Below are positions 18,386 through 28,064 of a DNA stretch of 64,000 nucleotides, in pieces. Made by a program: the position numbers and the translations under genes. The notes under the pieces were generated by a model, which was given only the letters and a program-made list of their open reading frames with translations, did no database searches and was not told the DNA's origin. Each line of letters opens with the position of its first letter. The first letter of the stretch is position 1. Source of the stretch: Eubacterium aggregans (lineage in GTDB: Bacteria; Bacillota; Clostridia; Eubacteriales; Eubacteriaceae); NCBI RefSeq assembly GCF_900107815.1, contig NZ_FNRK01000003.1:112033-176032 (forward strand), given 5' to 3'.

Positions 18386-19450
18386 ATGAAAATTAATCGT
18401 AGAAAAACCAGGATTGTTTCCATCGGTGGCAGGGCCATCGGTGGAGAGAATCCTATTTTGATTCAATCCATGACGAATACGGATACCCGGGATGCAGAGG
18501 CGACAGCCGCCCAAATCAATGCCCTTTCGGCAGTGGGGTGCGAGATTGCCCGGGTGGCGGTACCGGACGAAGCTGCAGCGTATGCCCTGTCAGCCATTAA
18601 AACGAAGATCAACATCCCCCTGGTGGCGGATATCCATTTTGATTACCGTCTGGCTTTAAAAGCCATTGAAAATGGGGTGGATAAACTGCGGATCAACCCA
18701 GGGAATATTGGGGATATCAATAAAGTAAGGGAGGTTGTTTCAGCGGCTAAGGATCGGGGAATCCCCATTCGAATCGGTGTCAATGCTGGGTCTCTGGAAA
18801 AGCGTCTGCTCGATAAATACCAGGGGCCAACCGCCCAGGGAATGGTGGAAAGCGCCGAGGGACATATCCAAATCCTCCAGGATTTGGGTTTTGAGGATAT
18901 TGTGGTATCTATGAAGGCTTCAAATGTCTTATTAACCATTGATGCTTACGCCCTATTCTCTGAAAAATACGATTATCCCTTGCATCTCGGTGTAACCGAG
19001 GCTGGGGTACTGCGCAGCGCCGCCGTTAAAACCGGTGTGGGACTGGGGTATCTGCTGTTAAATGGGATCGGGGATACCCTCCGGGTATCGGTAACCGGGG
19101 ACCCTCTGGAAGAAATTTACGTGGCCAAGGACCTGTTATCCTCCATGGGGCTGTTTAAACAGAAGGATGGCATGGTAGAGGTGGTGTCCTGTCCCACCTG
19201 CGGCCGGACCGAAATCGACCTGATTGGCATTGCTCAGGAAATGAACAATCGGCTGCAAAATGTCCATAAGGACCTAAAGGTCGCCGTTATGGGCTGTGTG
19301 GTGAACGGCCCTGGAGAGGGTAAGGAAGCCGATATTGGTGTGGCCGGCGGAAAGGGAAAGGGCGTTTTGTTCAAAAAAGGACAGGTCTTTAAAACGGTGG
19401 CGGAGGATGAAATCATCCCCGCATTAATGGAAGAAATTGAAAAAATGTAG
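18386..19450 (+). CDS. ispG: 4-hydroxy-3-methylbut-2-enyl diphosphate synthase
   Basis: This 354-residue iron-sulfur enzyme converts MEcPP to HMBPP in the MEP isoprenoid pathway. The N-terminal TIM barrel begins with the substrate-binding PILIQSMTNTDTRD block, and the C-terminal domain carries the [4Fe-4S] ligands in SCPTCGRTE and MGCVVNGPGEG. The length is normal for Clostridia. It starts 8 bases after rseP and is followed by polC after 11 bases. Its presence means the MEP pathway is used, which makes the absence of dxr from this cluster notable. Confidence 0.96.
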   Translation: MKINRRKTRIVSIGGRAIGGENPILIQSMTNTDTRDAEATAAQINALSAVGCEIARVAVPDEAAAYALSAIKTKINIPLVADIHFDYRLALKAIENGVDKLRINPGNIGDINKVREVVSAAKDRGIPIRIGVNAGSLEKRLLDKYQGPTAQGMVESAEGHIQILQDLGFEDIVVSMKASNVLLTIDAYALFSEKYDYPLHLGVTEAGVLRSAAVKTGVGLGYLLLNGIGDTLRVSVTGDPLEEIYVAKDLLSSMGLFKQKDGMVEVVSCPTCGRTEIDLIGIAQEMNNRLQNVHKDLKVAVMGCVVNGPGEGKEADIGVAGGKGKGVLFKKGQVFKTVAEDEIIPALMEEIEKM

Positions 19451-19461
19451 GAGGGCCCAGG

Positions 19462-22400
19462 ATGAATCCGATGAGTGGAAAACAGGCAGCACTGCAAGAC
19501 GTTCTAAAAAAATATAGCCTGGAACCAGAACGGATCGAGGTGGCCAGTGGCAGCCAGGAAATTATATTTACCTTTAAGGCAAACCCGAAATCCTGTGACA
19601 ATGTGGCGGTCCAGCAGGATCTCTGCCAAATTTTTGATTATGCCAAAAGCGTGGCAGTGGTGATTCCAGTTGAGAAAACATCCCAAGGGCCAGATTTAAA
19701 GCTCATGGACCACATCACCACGGCGGATGAAGAGCGAAAGAACCAGATTGAGGCGGTTAAAGCCAAACGTCTGGAGGTTATCCAGAGTGAAAATGTGGCC
19801 ATCGCCAAGCAAAAGCCCGTGGCAACACCGTCCTCCCCCAAGGGCAAGGTGGGAAAGGATGGCAAAGCCAGACCGAGTGCCAGTGGTGGTGCCCTTTGGG
19901 GGAAGCCCATCCGGGTTCCCGTAGAATCTCTGGCGACCATTGATTTTTCCAAGCAAACCCAGCTGGTCGGGCAGAAGCTTTGCATCGCCGGGTGCGTGTT
20001 CGGCATTGATAATCGGTCTGTCCGGGGAGGACGGGTCAGCTTTAATTTCAACGTAACCGATGGAACTGGTTCCGTAGGCTGCCAATTATTTGATGCCGAG
20101 GACCGTCTGCAGCCACTGATGGACAGTCTTAAAAAGGATGCCTGGGTTCGAATTGAAGGGACTCTGACTCTGGATAATTTCAGGAACCAAATCTTTTTAA
20201 AACCCCGAAATATTGAGCCAGCCACTGCCCCGATACGTACCGATGATGCCAAGATAAAACGGGTGGAGCTCCACCTCCACAGCCAGTACAGCTCCATGGA
20301 CGCCGTCAGCAAGGTACATAAGATCATGAAGCAGGCAGAGGATTTTGGGCATGATGCCATCGGGATTACAGACCATGGCGTGGTTCAGGCCTATCCGGAA
20401 ATGATGAACCTGAGTAAGAAAAATGGGATTAAGGTTTTGTACGGTGTGGAAGGTTATTTGGTGGATGATGGTGTATCCATTGCGAATGGTCCCCAGGATG
20501 AGCCCTTTACCGGGGAGTTTGTTTTCTTCGATTTGGAAACCACTGGTCTGGCCGCCGGGAAAGATGTCATCATTGAAATTGCCGCAACGAAGATTAAGAA
20601 CAAGCATATTGTTGAAACCTTTTCTAAAATCATTAATCCCCATCGCCCCATACCCCCTAAGATTACTGAGCTTACGGGAATTACGGACCAAATGGTGTCG
20701 GGGGGGGAAGAGGCAGAGGATGTCATTCGCGATTTTTTGGAGTTTTGTGACGGCCGTATTTTAGTGGCCCACAACGCCGCCTTTGATATGGGGTTTTTAC
20801 GTTGTGCCCTGGAGGACTATGGCATTGAGGACACGATCACCTATTTTGATACCCTGACCATGGCCCGGGCCCTCATGAAAGAAATTGGGAAGCATAACCT
20901 CAAAAAGCTGGCCAGTTATTTCAAAATCGATATGGGACACCACCATCGGGCGCTGGATGACGCCATTTGTTCTTCAAAGGTCATGTTCAAACTCATGGAG
21001 CGGGCAGAAAAATCCGGCTGCCATCGGGTGTCGGAGCTTAATGCGCTCATGAATAATGAGCAGATTTTAAAGACTGAACAAGGACGGCATGTCATTATTT
21101 ATGCTAAAAATCAGGATGGGATCAAGGATTTGTACAAAATTGTCTCCAAGGCCCATGTGGAATATTTTTATCGCAAACCGAAAATTCCAAAATCACTCTT
21201 GGCGGCCAATCGAAAAAACCTGATTGTTGGGTCGGCCTGTGAGGCCGGGGAGCTTTATTTGGCCTTTAAAAATGGCGAAAAGCAAGCCCGTATCGATGCT
21301 TTGGCAGATTTTTATGATTACTATGAGGTCCAGCCCCTGGGGAATAATGACTTTCTTATTCGAGAGGAAGGACGAACCCGGGAAGAGCTCATCGAAATTA
21401 ATCAAAAAATCATTGCCCTGGGGAAGGAAAAGGGAAAGCTGGTGGTGGCTACCGGGGATGTCCATTTTGTGGACCCTGAGGATGCCCTGTACCGGGAGGT
21501 GCTCCAATCCGGCCAAGGCTATCGGGATGCAGATATGCAGCCACCCTTGTACTACCGCTCCACCCAGGAAATGCTGGATGAATTCGACTATTTAGACCCG
21601 GAAACCGCCTACGAAATCGTGGTGACCAATACCCGTAAAATCGCGGATTCCATGGATGCCGTACTGCCCATTCCCGACGGGACCTTTCCCCCGGTCATTG
21701 AAGGTTCCGATGACGATATCCGGAATATGGTTTACGATAAGGCCCATGAAATCTATGGGGATCCCCTGCCGGAGATGGTGGAAAGCCGGGTAAAGCGGGA
21801 GCTGGATTCCATTATTGGCAATGGGTATTCGGTGCTCTACCTTATCGCTCAAAAGCTGGTGCACCATTCCCTGGAGGATGGGTATTTGGTAGGGTCCCGG
21901 GGGTCTGTCGGCTCCTCTTTGGTGGCCATGCTCTGTGGGATTACGGAGGTTAATTCCCTGGCACCCCATTATATCTGTCCCCATTGCAAGCATTATGAGT
22001 TTTTTGACAGCACCAAGGTGGGCTATGGCCCGGACCTTCCCGATGCCAATTGTCCAGAATGCGGTACGCCCATGCAAAAAGACGGCTTCGATATCCCCTT
22101 TGAAACCTTTCTGGGTTTCAAGGGAAATAAAGAGCCTGATATCGACTTGAACTTCTCCGGGGAAAATCAAGCAGAAGCCCACCGGTATACCGAGGTGCTT
22201 TTTGGGGAAGGCAAGGTCTACCGAGCCGGTACCATTGCCACCCTGGCAGATAAAACAGCCTATGGTTATGTCAAGAATTTCTATGAAGAAAAGGGAGAGT
22301 ACAAGCCCGATGCGGAAATCAGCCGGGTGATCTCAGGATGTGAAGGGGTCAAGCGCACCACGGGTCAGCATCCTGGTGGGGTTATGGTCGTCCCCCGGGA

Positions 22401-23565
22401 TAAGGATATTTACGATTTTACCCCCATCCAGCACCCGGCAGATGATCGGGACAGTGATACCTTAACCACCCATTTTGATTACCACTCCATTCAGGGGCGG
22501 ATGCTGAAGCTGGATATTCTGGGGCATGATGACCCCACCATGCTGCGGATGCTTCAGGACCTTACCGGAGTAGATCCCCAAAGTATTCCCTTGGATGACG
22601 AAAATGTGCTGAAGCTCTTTAGAGGAACGGATTCCCTGGGATTAGTGGACGATGATTTCGATATTCCATTGGGAACCTGTGGGGTTCCGGAGTTTGGAAC
22701 GGGCTTCGTCCGGCAGATGGTGCTGGATGCCAAACCCAACGCCTTTGCCGACCTTGTTCGGATTTCTGGGCTGTCCCATGGGACCAATGTTTGGCTTAAT
22801 AATGCCCAGGACTTGATTCTCAATAAAGTGGTTTCCATTAAAGAGGTTATTTGTACCCGGGACGATATTATGCTTGGCCTGATTTCCATGGGACTGGATT
22901 CAGAAGAATCCTTTAAAATTATGGAGCATGTGCGAAAAGGGAAGGGCCTGACCGACGAGGAGGAAGCCTATATGCGCAGCTTTAATGTGCCGGAGTGGTA
23001 CATTGATTCCTGTCAAAAGATTTCTTACATGTTCCCCAAGGCCCATGCCGTGGCTTATGTGATGATGGCCTTTCGGATAGCCTATTATAAGGTCTATCAT
23101 CCATTGGCCTATTATGCCACTTATTTCAGTATACGGGCCAAGGAATTTAATCTGAGGGATATGACCAGCGGTAAGGAACACGTTAAAAAGACCATTGCAG
23201 AAATTAAGGCTCTGGGGAATAACGCCAGCAATAAAGAGTCCAATTCATTAACCTCATTGGAGCTGGCCCTGGAAATGTATTGTCGGGGTTTTGAATTTGT
23301 AAAGGTGGATATTTATCGCTCCCACTACAAAAATTTCCTCATTGAGGATGGCAAGCTATTGCCCCCCTTGATGGCCATTGATGGCCTGGGGGAAAAGGTA
23401 GCCGTCCAAATTTATGAAGAAGCCCGGATTAAGCCCTTCATGTCCAAGGAAGATCTTCAGAATCGGGCCCATGTCAATAAGAGTAACCTTGAAAAGTTGG
23501 ATTCCTTTGGCTGTTTTGCAGGATTACCGGATTCGGACCAGATGTCCTTTTTTAGCTTTGGCTAA
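19462..23565 (+). CDS. polC: DNA polymerase III PolC-type alpha subunit
   Basis: This 1367-residue polymerase is the Gram-positive type replicase. In order it has an N-terminal region with an OB fold (about residues 150-250), a PHP domain (VELHLHSQYSSMDAVSK, about 268) interrupted by a DEDDh 3'-5' exonuclease (FFDLETTGLAAGKD near 354, HNAAFDMGFL, HRALDDA), then the polymerase with PDIDLNFSGE near 893, HPGGVMVVPRD, and the C-terminal LPDSDQMSFF. A zinc-finger-like CPHC...CPEC stands near 835-870. All catalytic motifs appear intact. AGGAGG precedes the ATG. Confidence 0.97.
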   Translation: MNPMSGKQAALQDVLKKYSLEPERIEVASGSQEIIFTFKANPKSCDNVAVQQDLCQIFDYAKSVAVVIPVEKTSQGPDLKLMDHITTADEERKNQIEAVKAKRLEVIQSENVAIAKQKPVATPSSPKGKVGKDGKARPSASGGALWGKPIRVPVESLATIDFSKQTQLVGQKLCIAGCVFGIDNRSVRGGRVSFNFNVTDGTGSVGCQLFDAEDRLQPLMDSLKKDAWVRIEGTLTLDNFRNQIFLKPRNIEPATAPIRTDDAKIKRVELHLHSQYSSMDAVSKVHKIMKQAEDFGHDAIGITDHGVVQAYPEMMNLSKKNGIKVLYGVEGYLVDDGVSIANGPQDEPFTGEFVFFDLETTGLAAGKDVIIEIAATKIKNKHIVETFSKIINPHRPIPPKITELTGITDQMVSGGEEAEDVIRDFLEFCDGRILVAHNAAFDMGFLRCALEDYGIEDTITYFDTLTMARALMKEIGKHNLKKLASYFKIDMGHHHRALDDAICSSKVMFKLMERAEKSGCHRVSELNALMNNEQILKTEQGRHVIIYAKNQDGIKDLYKIVSKAHVEYFYRKPKIPKSLLAANRKNLIVGSACEAGELYLAFKNGEKQARIDALADFYDYYEVQPLGNNDFLIREEGRTREELIEINQKIIALGKEKGKLVVATGDVHFVDPEDALYREVLQSGQGYRDADMQPPLYYRSTQEMLDEFDYLDPETAYEIVVTNTRKIADSMDAVLPIPDGTFPPVIEGSDDDIRNMVYDKAHEIYGDPLPEMVESRVKRELDSIIGNGYSVLYLIAQKLVHHSLEDGYLVGSRGSVGSSLVAMLCGITEVNSLAPHYICPHCKHYEFFDSTKVGYGPDLPDANCPECGTPMQKDGFDIPFETFLGFKGNKEPDIDLNFSGENQAEAHRYTEVLFGEGKVYRAGTIATLADKTAYGYVKNFYEEKGEYKPDAEISRVISGCEGVKRTTGQHPGGVMVVPRDKDIYDFTPIQHPADDRDSDTLTTHFDYHSIQGRMLKLDILGHDDPTMLRMLQDLTGVDPQSIPLDDENVLKLFRGTDSLGLVDDDFDIPLGTCGVPEFGTGFVRQMVLDAKPNAFADLVRISGLSHGTNVWLNNAQDLILNKVVSIKEVICTRDDIMLGLISMGLDSEESFKIMEHVRKGKGLTDEEEAYMRSFNVPEWYIDSCQKISYMFPKAHAVAYVMMAFRIAYYKVYHPLAYYATYFSIRAKEFNLRDMTSGKEHVKKTIAEIKALGNNASNKESNSLTSLELALEMYCRGFEFVKVDIYRSHYKNFLIEDGKLLPPLMAIDGLGEKVAVQIYEEARIKPFMSKEDLQNRAHVNKSNLEKLDSFGCFAGLPDSDQMSFFSFG

Positions 23566-23634
23566 AAATTCAAAATTTCTTAAGTTATTGAGGGATGTTT
23601 TATGTTAGTGTTATACTATTAATGAAAAAAGGGG

Positions 23635-24450
23635 GTGGCGGCAGTTAATCGAAAAATAAATAAAAAAAAGAAACAACGCCAGTTGTACGGTTTTTTAGCC
23701 GGACTGTTGATTATTTTGCTGTGCCTTTTGGCCAGCAGCACTTTGTTTACCACAGACGCCGCCCATTACGCCGCTTTGACAAAAAAGGAGCCGGCAGGAG
23801 GGGGGTCCTCCATTACCGGGCCAGTGATTTCAACCATTACCGCTCCGGTGCCCACGGCTGAGCCAACCCAGAGGGTGGCGGTTGATCCCCTGACCACCGG
23901 AAGTATTACCCAGTTGGTTAATAAGACCCATGGACTACCCCAGGATTATAGCCCTGGAGACCTTGTGGCCAATGATCTGCCGGGTATCCGTCAGACCTAT
24001 CTCCGCTCCGAGGCAGCAGCAGCTCTGGCAGAATTGTTTGCTGCTGGACAGGCCCAGGGCCTGGACTTACAGTGCTGTTCAGGCTTTCGGGATTATGATA
24101 CTCAGGTGAGTGTCTTTGATTCGGAGGCGGCGAGTACAGGCCAAGCTTCTGCTGAGGCTACCACCGCCCCTCCGGGTTACAGTGAGCATCAAACGGGTTT
24201 ATGCATTGATGTGACCAGTAATACCATCGGATTGGCCCTGACCACCGATTTTATCAACACCGCTGAGGGAGCATGGCTGGATGCCAATGCCTGGCGTTAT
24301 GGTTTTATTATTCGCTATCCCAATGGTCAGGAGAGCATTACAGGCTACACCTATGAGCCCTGGCATTTGCGGTATTTAGGTGTGGATGTGGCTAAGGCAG
24401 TCTACGATAGTGGAAAGACCTATGAAGAGTATTTGAATATTATGGATTAA
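23635..24450 (+). CDS. D-alanyl-D-alanine carboxypeptidase (VanY/M15 family), membrane-anchored
   Basis: This protein of about 271 residues has a basic N-terminus and one hydrophobic segment at about residues 20-38, then a Ser/Thr/Pro-rich linker and an M15B peptidase domain. Zinc ligands are visible in YSEHQTGLCIDV (His and Asp) and EPWHLRYLG (His), and GFRDYDTQ is the usual substrate-side motif. It should trim pentapeptides of peptidoglycan outside the membrane. The start is uncertain: the GTG at 23635 directly follows a G-rich run, and the nearby ATG at 23622 is out of frame and reaches a stop quickly. Confidence 0.85.
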   Translation: MAAVNRKINKKKKQRQLYGFLAGLLIILLCLLASSTLFTTDAAHYAALTKKEPAGGGSSITGPVISTITAPVPTAEPTQRVAVDPLTTGSITQLVNKTHGLPQDYSPGDLVANDLPGIRQTYLRSEAAAALAELFAAGQAQGLDLQCCSGFRDYDTQVSVFDSEAASTGQASAEATTAPPGYSEHQTGLCIDVTSNTIGLALTTDFINTAEGAWLDANAWRYGFIIRYPNGQESITGYTYEPWHLRYLGVDVAKAVYDSGKTYEEYLNIMD

Positions 24451-24479
24451 AGTGATTAGGAGAAGAAAAAATAAAGGGG

Positions 24480-24503
24480 CAGAGGTGGAAGCCTCTGTTC
24501 TTT
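24480..24503 (+). terminator. Terminator between the carboxypeptidase and valS
   Basis: CAGAGG pairs with CCTCTG around TGGAAG and leads into a T-rich run. A -10-like TATAAT for valS follows it directly. Confidence 0.7.
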
Positions 24504-24552
24504 TTTGTTATAATCTATTATTAGTATTAAGATTAAGAGAGGATGCAGCCCA

Positions 24553-27204
24553 TTGAAAAAAGAAATGTCGAAAGTCTATGAACCCCATTCGGTGGAAGGC
24601 CGGATTTATGATTGGTGGCAGGAAAAAGGTTATTTTAAACCGGAGGTCCATCCAGAGGGAAAGGCCTACACCATCATGATGCCTCCACCAAATATTACGG
24701 GTCAGCTCCACATGGGCCATGCCTTTGATGATACCCTCCAGGATGTCCTCACCCGTTTTAAGCGGATGCAGGGTTATGCCGCCTTATGGGTTCCCGGTAT
24801 GGACCATGCCAGTATTGCCACTGAGGTGAAGGTGGTAGATAAAATCCGAAATGAAGAAGGTAAAACAAAGGAAGATCTGGGTCGTGATGAATTTTTAAAG
24901 CGGGCCTGGGATTGGGCCATTACTTATAGAGACCGTATCCGGGAGCAGGTGAAAAAGCTTGGTGCTTCCTGTGACTGGGACAGAGAGCGCTTCACCATGG
25001 ATGAGGGATGCTCAGAGGCTGTTAAAGACACCTTTATTCGCCTGTATGAGGAGGGCCTCATTTACAAGGGGAGCCGGATTATCAATTGGTGCCCGGATTG
25101 TAAAACGGCCCTATCCGATGCAGAGGTTGAATATCAGGAAGAAAATGGCCATTTGTGGCATATCCGTTATCCCTTTGAGGATGGTGAGGGCTACGTTACT
25201 GTGGCCACTACCCGCCCGGAAACCATGCTGGGAGACAGCGGTGTTGCCGTCAACCCCAAGGATGAACGCTACACCGACCTGGTGGGTAAAAACGTCATTC
25301 TGCCCATCGTGGGAAAAGCCATCCCTGTGGTAGCCGATGATTACGTGGACATGGAATTTGGCACCGGCGTGGTTAAGATGACCCCCGCTCATGATCCCAA
25401 TGACTACGAGGTGGGCAAGCGCCATAATCTGGAAGAAATCAACGTGATGAACGAAAATGGGACTATGAATGCCTTGGCTGGTGAAAAATACGCCGGTATG
25501 GATCGTTATGCCTGCCGGAAGGCCGTTTTGGCGGATTTAGAGGCCTTGGGACTCCTCGAAAAAGTGGAGGAACACGTCCATAATGTGGGCCATTGCTACC
25601 GGTGCAGCACTACCGTGGAAACCATGACCTCTGAGCAATGGTTTGTAAAAATGGCACCCTTGGCCGAGCCAGCCATTGATGCGGTGCGAAACGGAGATAC
25701 AAAATTTGTACCGGACCGTTTCAGCAAGATTTATTTCAATTGGATGGAAAACATTCGGGACTGGTGTATTTCCCGTCAGTTGTGGTGGGGACACCGGATT
25801 CCGGCCTACACTTGTGATGCCTGTGGTGAGCTGGTTGTTGCCAAGGAAAAGCCAGAGGTCTGTCCGAAATGTGGCGGCAGTCACTTCACCCAGGACCCTG
25901 ATGCCCTGGATACCTGGTTTAGTTCTGCCCTCTGGCCCTTCTCAACTCTGGGATGGCCCAGGGATACCGCCGATTTAGAAAAATTCTATCCCAATGCCGT
26001 ATTGGTCACAGGATATGATATTATTTTCTTCTGGGTTGCCCGTATGATTTTTATGGGGCTTTATAATATGGGTGAAGCACCCTTCTCGGATGTGTACATT
26101 CACGGCCTCATCCGAGATTCCCAGGGACGGAAGATGAGTAAATCCTTGGGGAACGGGATTGATCCCCTGGAAATCATTGAGGAATACTCTGCGGATGCTC
26201 TGCGTTTTGCTATTATCACCGGAAATTCTGCGGGAAATGATATCCGTTGGCAGGATGAAAAGGTGGAGTCCAGCCGGAACTTCCTGAACAAGGTTTGGAA
26301 TGCCACCCGTTTTGTTCTCATGAATTTAGAAGACGATATCATGGATCAACAAGAAACCGCTATGGCGAACCTGGAAGCCACGGATAAGTGGATCCTTAGC
26401 CGGATGAACACCGTGGTGGGGGAAGTGACCCAGAACATGGAGAAATACGAGCTGGGGATTGCCGCACAAAAAATTTACGATTTCACCTGGAGCGAATACT
26501 GCGACTGGTATATCGAGCTGGTGAAACCCCGGCTGTACGGTGAGGATGAAGGCAGTAAGCTGGCGGCAGAATACACCTTAAATACTGTGCTCACGACGAT
26601 TTTAAAATTGCTGCACCCCGTGGTGCCCTTTATCACAGAAGAAATTTATGCCTATTTACCTGGGAGTGGTGAGGCCATCATCGTGGCCAAATGGCCGGAA
26701 TACGATGAAGCGCTGAGCTATCCCCAGGAGGAAAAGGACGTTGTTTTCTTAATGGAGGTCATTCGGAATATCCGGAATATCCGGGCGGAAGCCGATGTGC
26801 CAAATTCCAGAAAAGCTGAGCTGTATTTCATGACCGATAATGCGGAGCATGAAAGCCTCCTCATGACCTCAGAGGCCTTGCTTGAAAAGCTGGCGTCAGT
26901 ATCCGGGGTGAAGACCATTGAGAAGGATGCGGTGGGGGATGGCTTTATCTCTGCTGTCATAGAAGATGCCGAAATATTCCTTTCCCTAGAGGATTTGGTG
27001 GATAAGGAAAAGGAAATCGCTCGTCTCCAGAATGAAAAGAAAAAAATTGAAAAAGAACTGGCCCGTTTAAATGGCAAGCTGGGTAACGAAGGCTTCCTTA
27101 AAAAAGCACCGGAGCAGGTAGTGGCCGCCGAGCGCGAAAAACTGGCAGGGTATACAGAGATGATGGCTAAGGTTGAAGACCGTCTGGCCTATTTTGAAAA
27201 ATAG
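24553..27204 (+). CDS. valS: Valyl-tRNA synthetase
   Basis: This 883-residue class I synthetase has the HIGH-type motif in [16 protein letters not shown] near residue 45, the KMSKS motif [11 protein letters not shown] near 525, the editing domain between them ([10 protein letters not shown] near 217), the anticodon-binding helical domain, and a C-terminal coiled coil rich in Lys and Glu. The likely start is TTG at 24553, ten bases after AGAGAGG; the ATG four codons later is too far from that site. No T-box leader is present in the roughly 100-base gap upstream. Confidence 0.97.
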   Translation: MKKEMSKVYEPHSVEGRIYDWWQEKGYFKPEVHPEGKAYTIMMPPPNITGQLHMGHAFDDTLQDVLTRFKRMQGYAALWVPGMDHASIATEVKVVDKIRNEEGKTKEDLGRDEFLKRAWDWAITYRDRIREQVKKLGASCDWDRERFTMDEGCSEAVKDTFIRLYEEGLIYKGSRIINWCPDCKTALSDAEVEYQEENGHLWHIRYPFEDGEGYVTVATTRPETMLGDSGVAVNPKDERYTDLVGKNVILPIVGKAIPVVADDYVDMEFGTGVVKMTPAHDPNDYEVGKRHNLEEINVMNENGTMNALAGEKYAGMDRYACRKAVLADLEALGLLEKVEEHVHNVGHCYRCSTTVETMTSEQWFVKMAPLAEPAIDAVRNGDTKFVPDRFSKIYFNWMENIRDWCISRQLWWGHRIPAYTCDACGELVVAKEKPEVCPKCGGSHFTQDPDALDTWFSSALWPFSTLGWPRDTADLEKFYPNAVLVTGYDIIFFWVARMIFMGLYNMGEAPFSDVYIHGLIRDSQGRKMSKSLGNGIDPLEIIEEYSADALRFAIITGNSAGNDIRWQDEKVESSRNFLNKVWNATRFVLMNLEDDIMDQQETAMANLEATDKWILSRMNTVVGEVTQNMEKYELGIAAQKIYDFTWSEYCDWYIELVKPRLYGEDEGSKLAAEYTLNTVLTTILKLLHPVVPFITEEIYAYLPGSGEAIIVAKWPEYDEALSYPQEEKDVVFLMEVIRNIRNIRAEADVPNSRKAELYFMTDNAEHESLLMTSEALLEKLASVSGVKTIEKDAVGDGFISAVIEDAEIFLSLEDLVDKEKEIARLQNEKKKIEKELARLNGKLGNEGFLKKAPEQVVAAEREKLAGYTEMMAKVEDRLAYFEK

Positions 27205-27215
27205 GTATAAATAAA

Positions 27216-27248
27216 GAGAGCAGCGGTAGATATCGCTGCTCTCTTGCA
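27216..27248. terminator. Terminator after valS
   Basis: GAGAGCAGCG (27216-27225) pairs with CGCTGCTCTC (27234-27243), followed by TTGCATTTT. It separates valS from a convergent gene. Confidence 0.8.
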
Positions 27249-27285
27249 TTTTAGGGTTCTTTACAATCGGGAAAGCGAATAGAGA

Positions 27286-27711
27286 TTAGAGGTACTCTGT
27301 CTGCCCGATGGCCTCCAAGCCAGCTCTACAGCAGGATTCGTCTTCTTCTACAGAACCGCCGCTAATGCCAATGGCACCGATGAACTGATCACCGTCCTTT
27401 AAGGGAAAACCGCCGCCAAAGGTGACAATGCGCCCACCGCAATTATTCCCAATTCCGAATAGAGGGCCGGCTTCTTTAGCGGCGTCGGCAATACCGGCGC
27501 TGGTGCCCTTTAGGGCTGCTGCTGTCCAGGCCTTATCCTGGGCGATTTGGACACTGCAAAGAAGGGAATCCTCCATCCGTTCGACGTAAACGGGAATACC
27601 GCTCATGTCACAAACCGAAATGACCATAGGAACATTGATTTCAATGGCCTTTTTTTCGGCTGCCACCGCAAATTTTTTGGCTAAATCCAATAGTTTACCT
27701 GTTTGGGTCAT
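27286..27711 (-). CDS. GlcG/HbpS-family protein
   Basis: This 141-residue protein belongs to the small GlcG/HbpS (also PduO C-terminal) fold: an ordered set of DMSGIPVYVERM, QIAQDKAWTAAA, and the glycine-rich FGGGFPLKDGDQFIGAIGISGG that forms the core. Family members bind haem or corrinoids or act as accessory proteins in glycolate and diol metabolism; the specific role is unknown. The start is the ATG preceded by GGAGGTGGGTAAA. It stands alone, divergent from the Mn-riboswitch ATPase, with a TATAAT box at 27781-27776. Confidence 0.85.
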   Translation of the reverse strand: MTQTGKLLDLAKKFAVAAEKKAIEINVPMVISVCDMSGIPVYVERMEDSLLCSVQIAQDKAWTAAALKGTSAGIADAAKEAGPLFGIGNNCGGRIVTFGGGFPLKDGDQFIGAIGISGGSVEEDESCCRAGLEAIGQTEYL

Positions 27712-27853
27712 TTTACCCACCTCCGAATATTTTCTTCAATTGTAAATCGATTACTATTAATTAGCAATGTAATAATTATACGAACAAGGACAAAATAAAG
27801 CTTAAGAGCCTTAAGGTTTAGAAAAAAAGATCGAAGCAGAAAACATTTCCGTT

Positions 27854-27882
27854 TTGACAATTGTGTGATATCGTGTTAAAAT
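27854..27882 (+). promoter_or_regulatory. Promoter of the riboswitch-controlled ATPase gene
   Basis: TTGACA (27854-27859) and TAAAAT (27877-27882) are 17 bases apart; the aptamer begins about 25 bases downstream. Confidence 0.8.
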
Positions 27883-27906
27883 CAGACCATTAAAATAATA
27901 AAAAAA

Positions 27907-28003
27907 CCTAAAGGGGAGTAACTCACCGAAAGGATTTGTATGGTCGTCATTCCGGGCAATGCCCCGGCCATGCATCAAGGATTTCTTGAGAGTAAGACCT
28001 TTA
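27907..28003 (+). promoter_or_regulatory. yybP-ykoY (Mn2+-sensing) riboswitch aptamer
   Basis: The two conserved ends of this class are present: AAAGGGGAGTA at 27910-27920 and AAGACCTTT at 27994-28002, enclosing helical arms (for example CCGGGCA-ATG-CCCCGG near 27953-27968). The class binds Mn2+ and controls manganese exporters and P-type ATPases, which fits the downstream gene. Confidence 0.88.
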
Positions 28004-28044
28004 TCCAGGCTAGATTTTTGGTTTGGGTGGGGTCTTTTTATTAT
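27994..28044 (+). terminator. Expression-platform terminator of the yybP-ykoY riboswitch
   Basis: AAGACC (27994-27999), which is also the 3' side of the aptamer, can instead pair with GGTCTT (28031-28036), with further pairing between TTATCC and GGGTGG inside, and is followed by a T-rich tract. Mn2+ binding would hold AAGACC in the aptamer and let transcription continue. Confidence 0.8.
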
Positions 28045-28064
28045 TGCATCAATAGGAGGAAAAA

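Noticed and set aside
24451..24552. Possible T-box leader before valS
   Set aside because: The gap is only about 100 bases and has no specifier or T-box sequence; it holds a terminator and a promoter.
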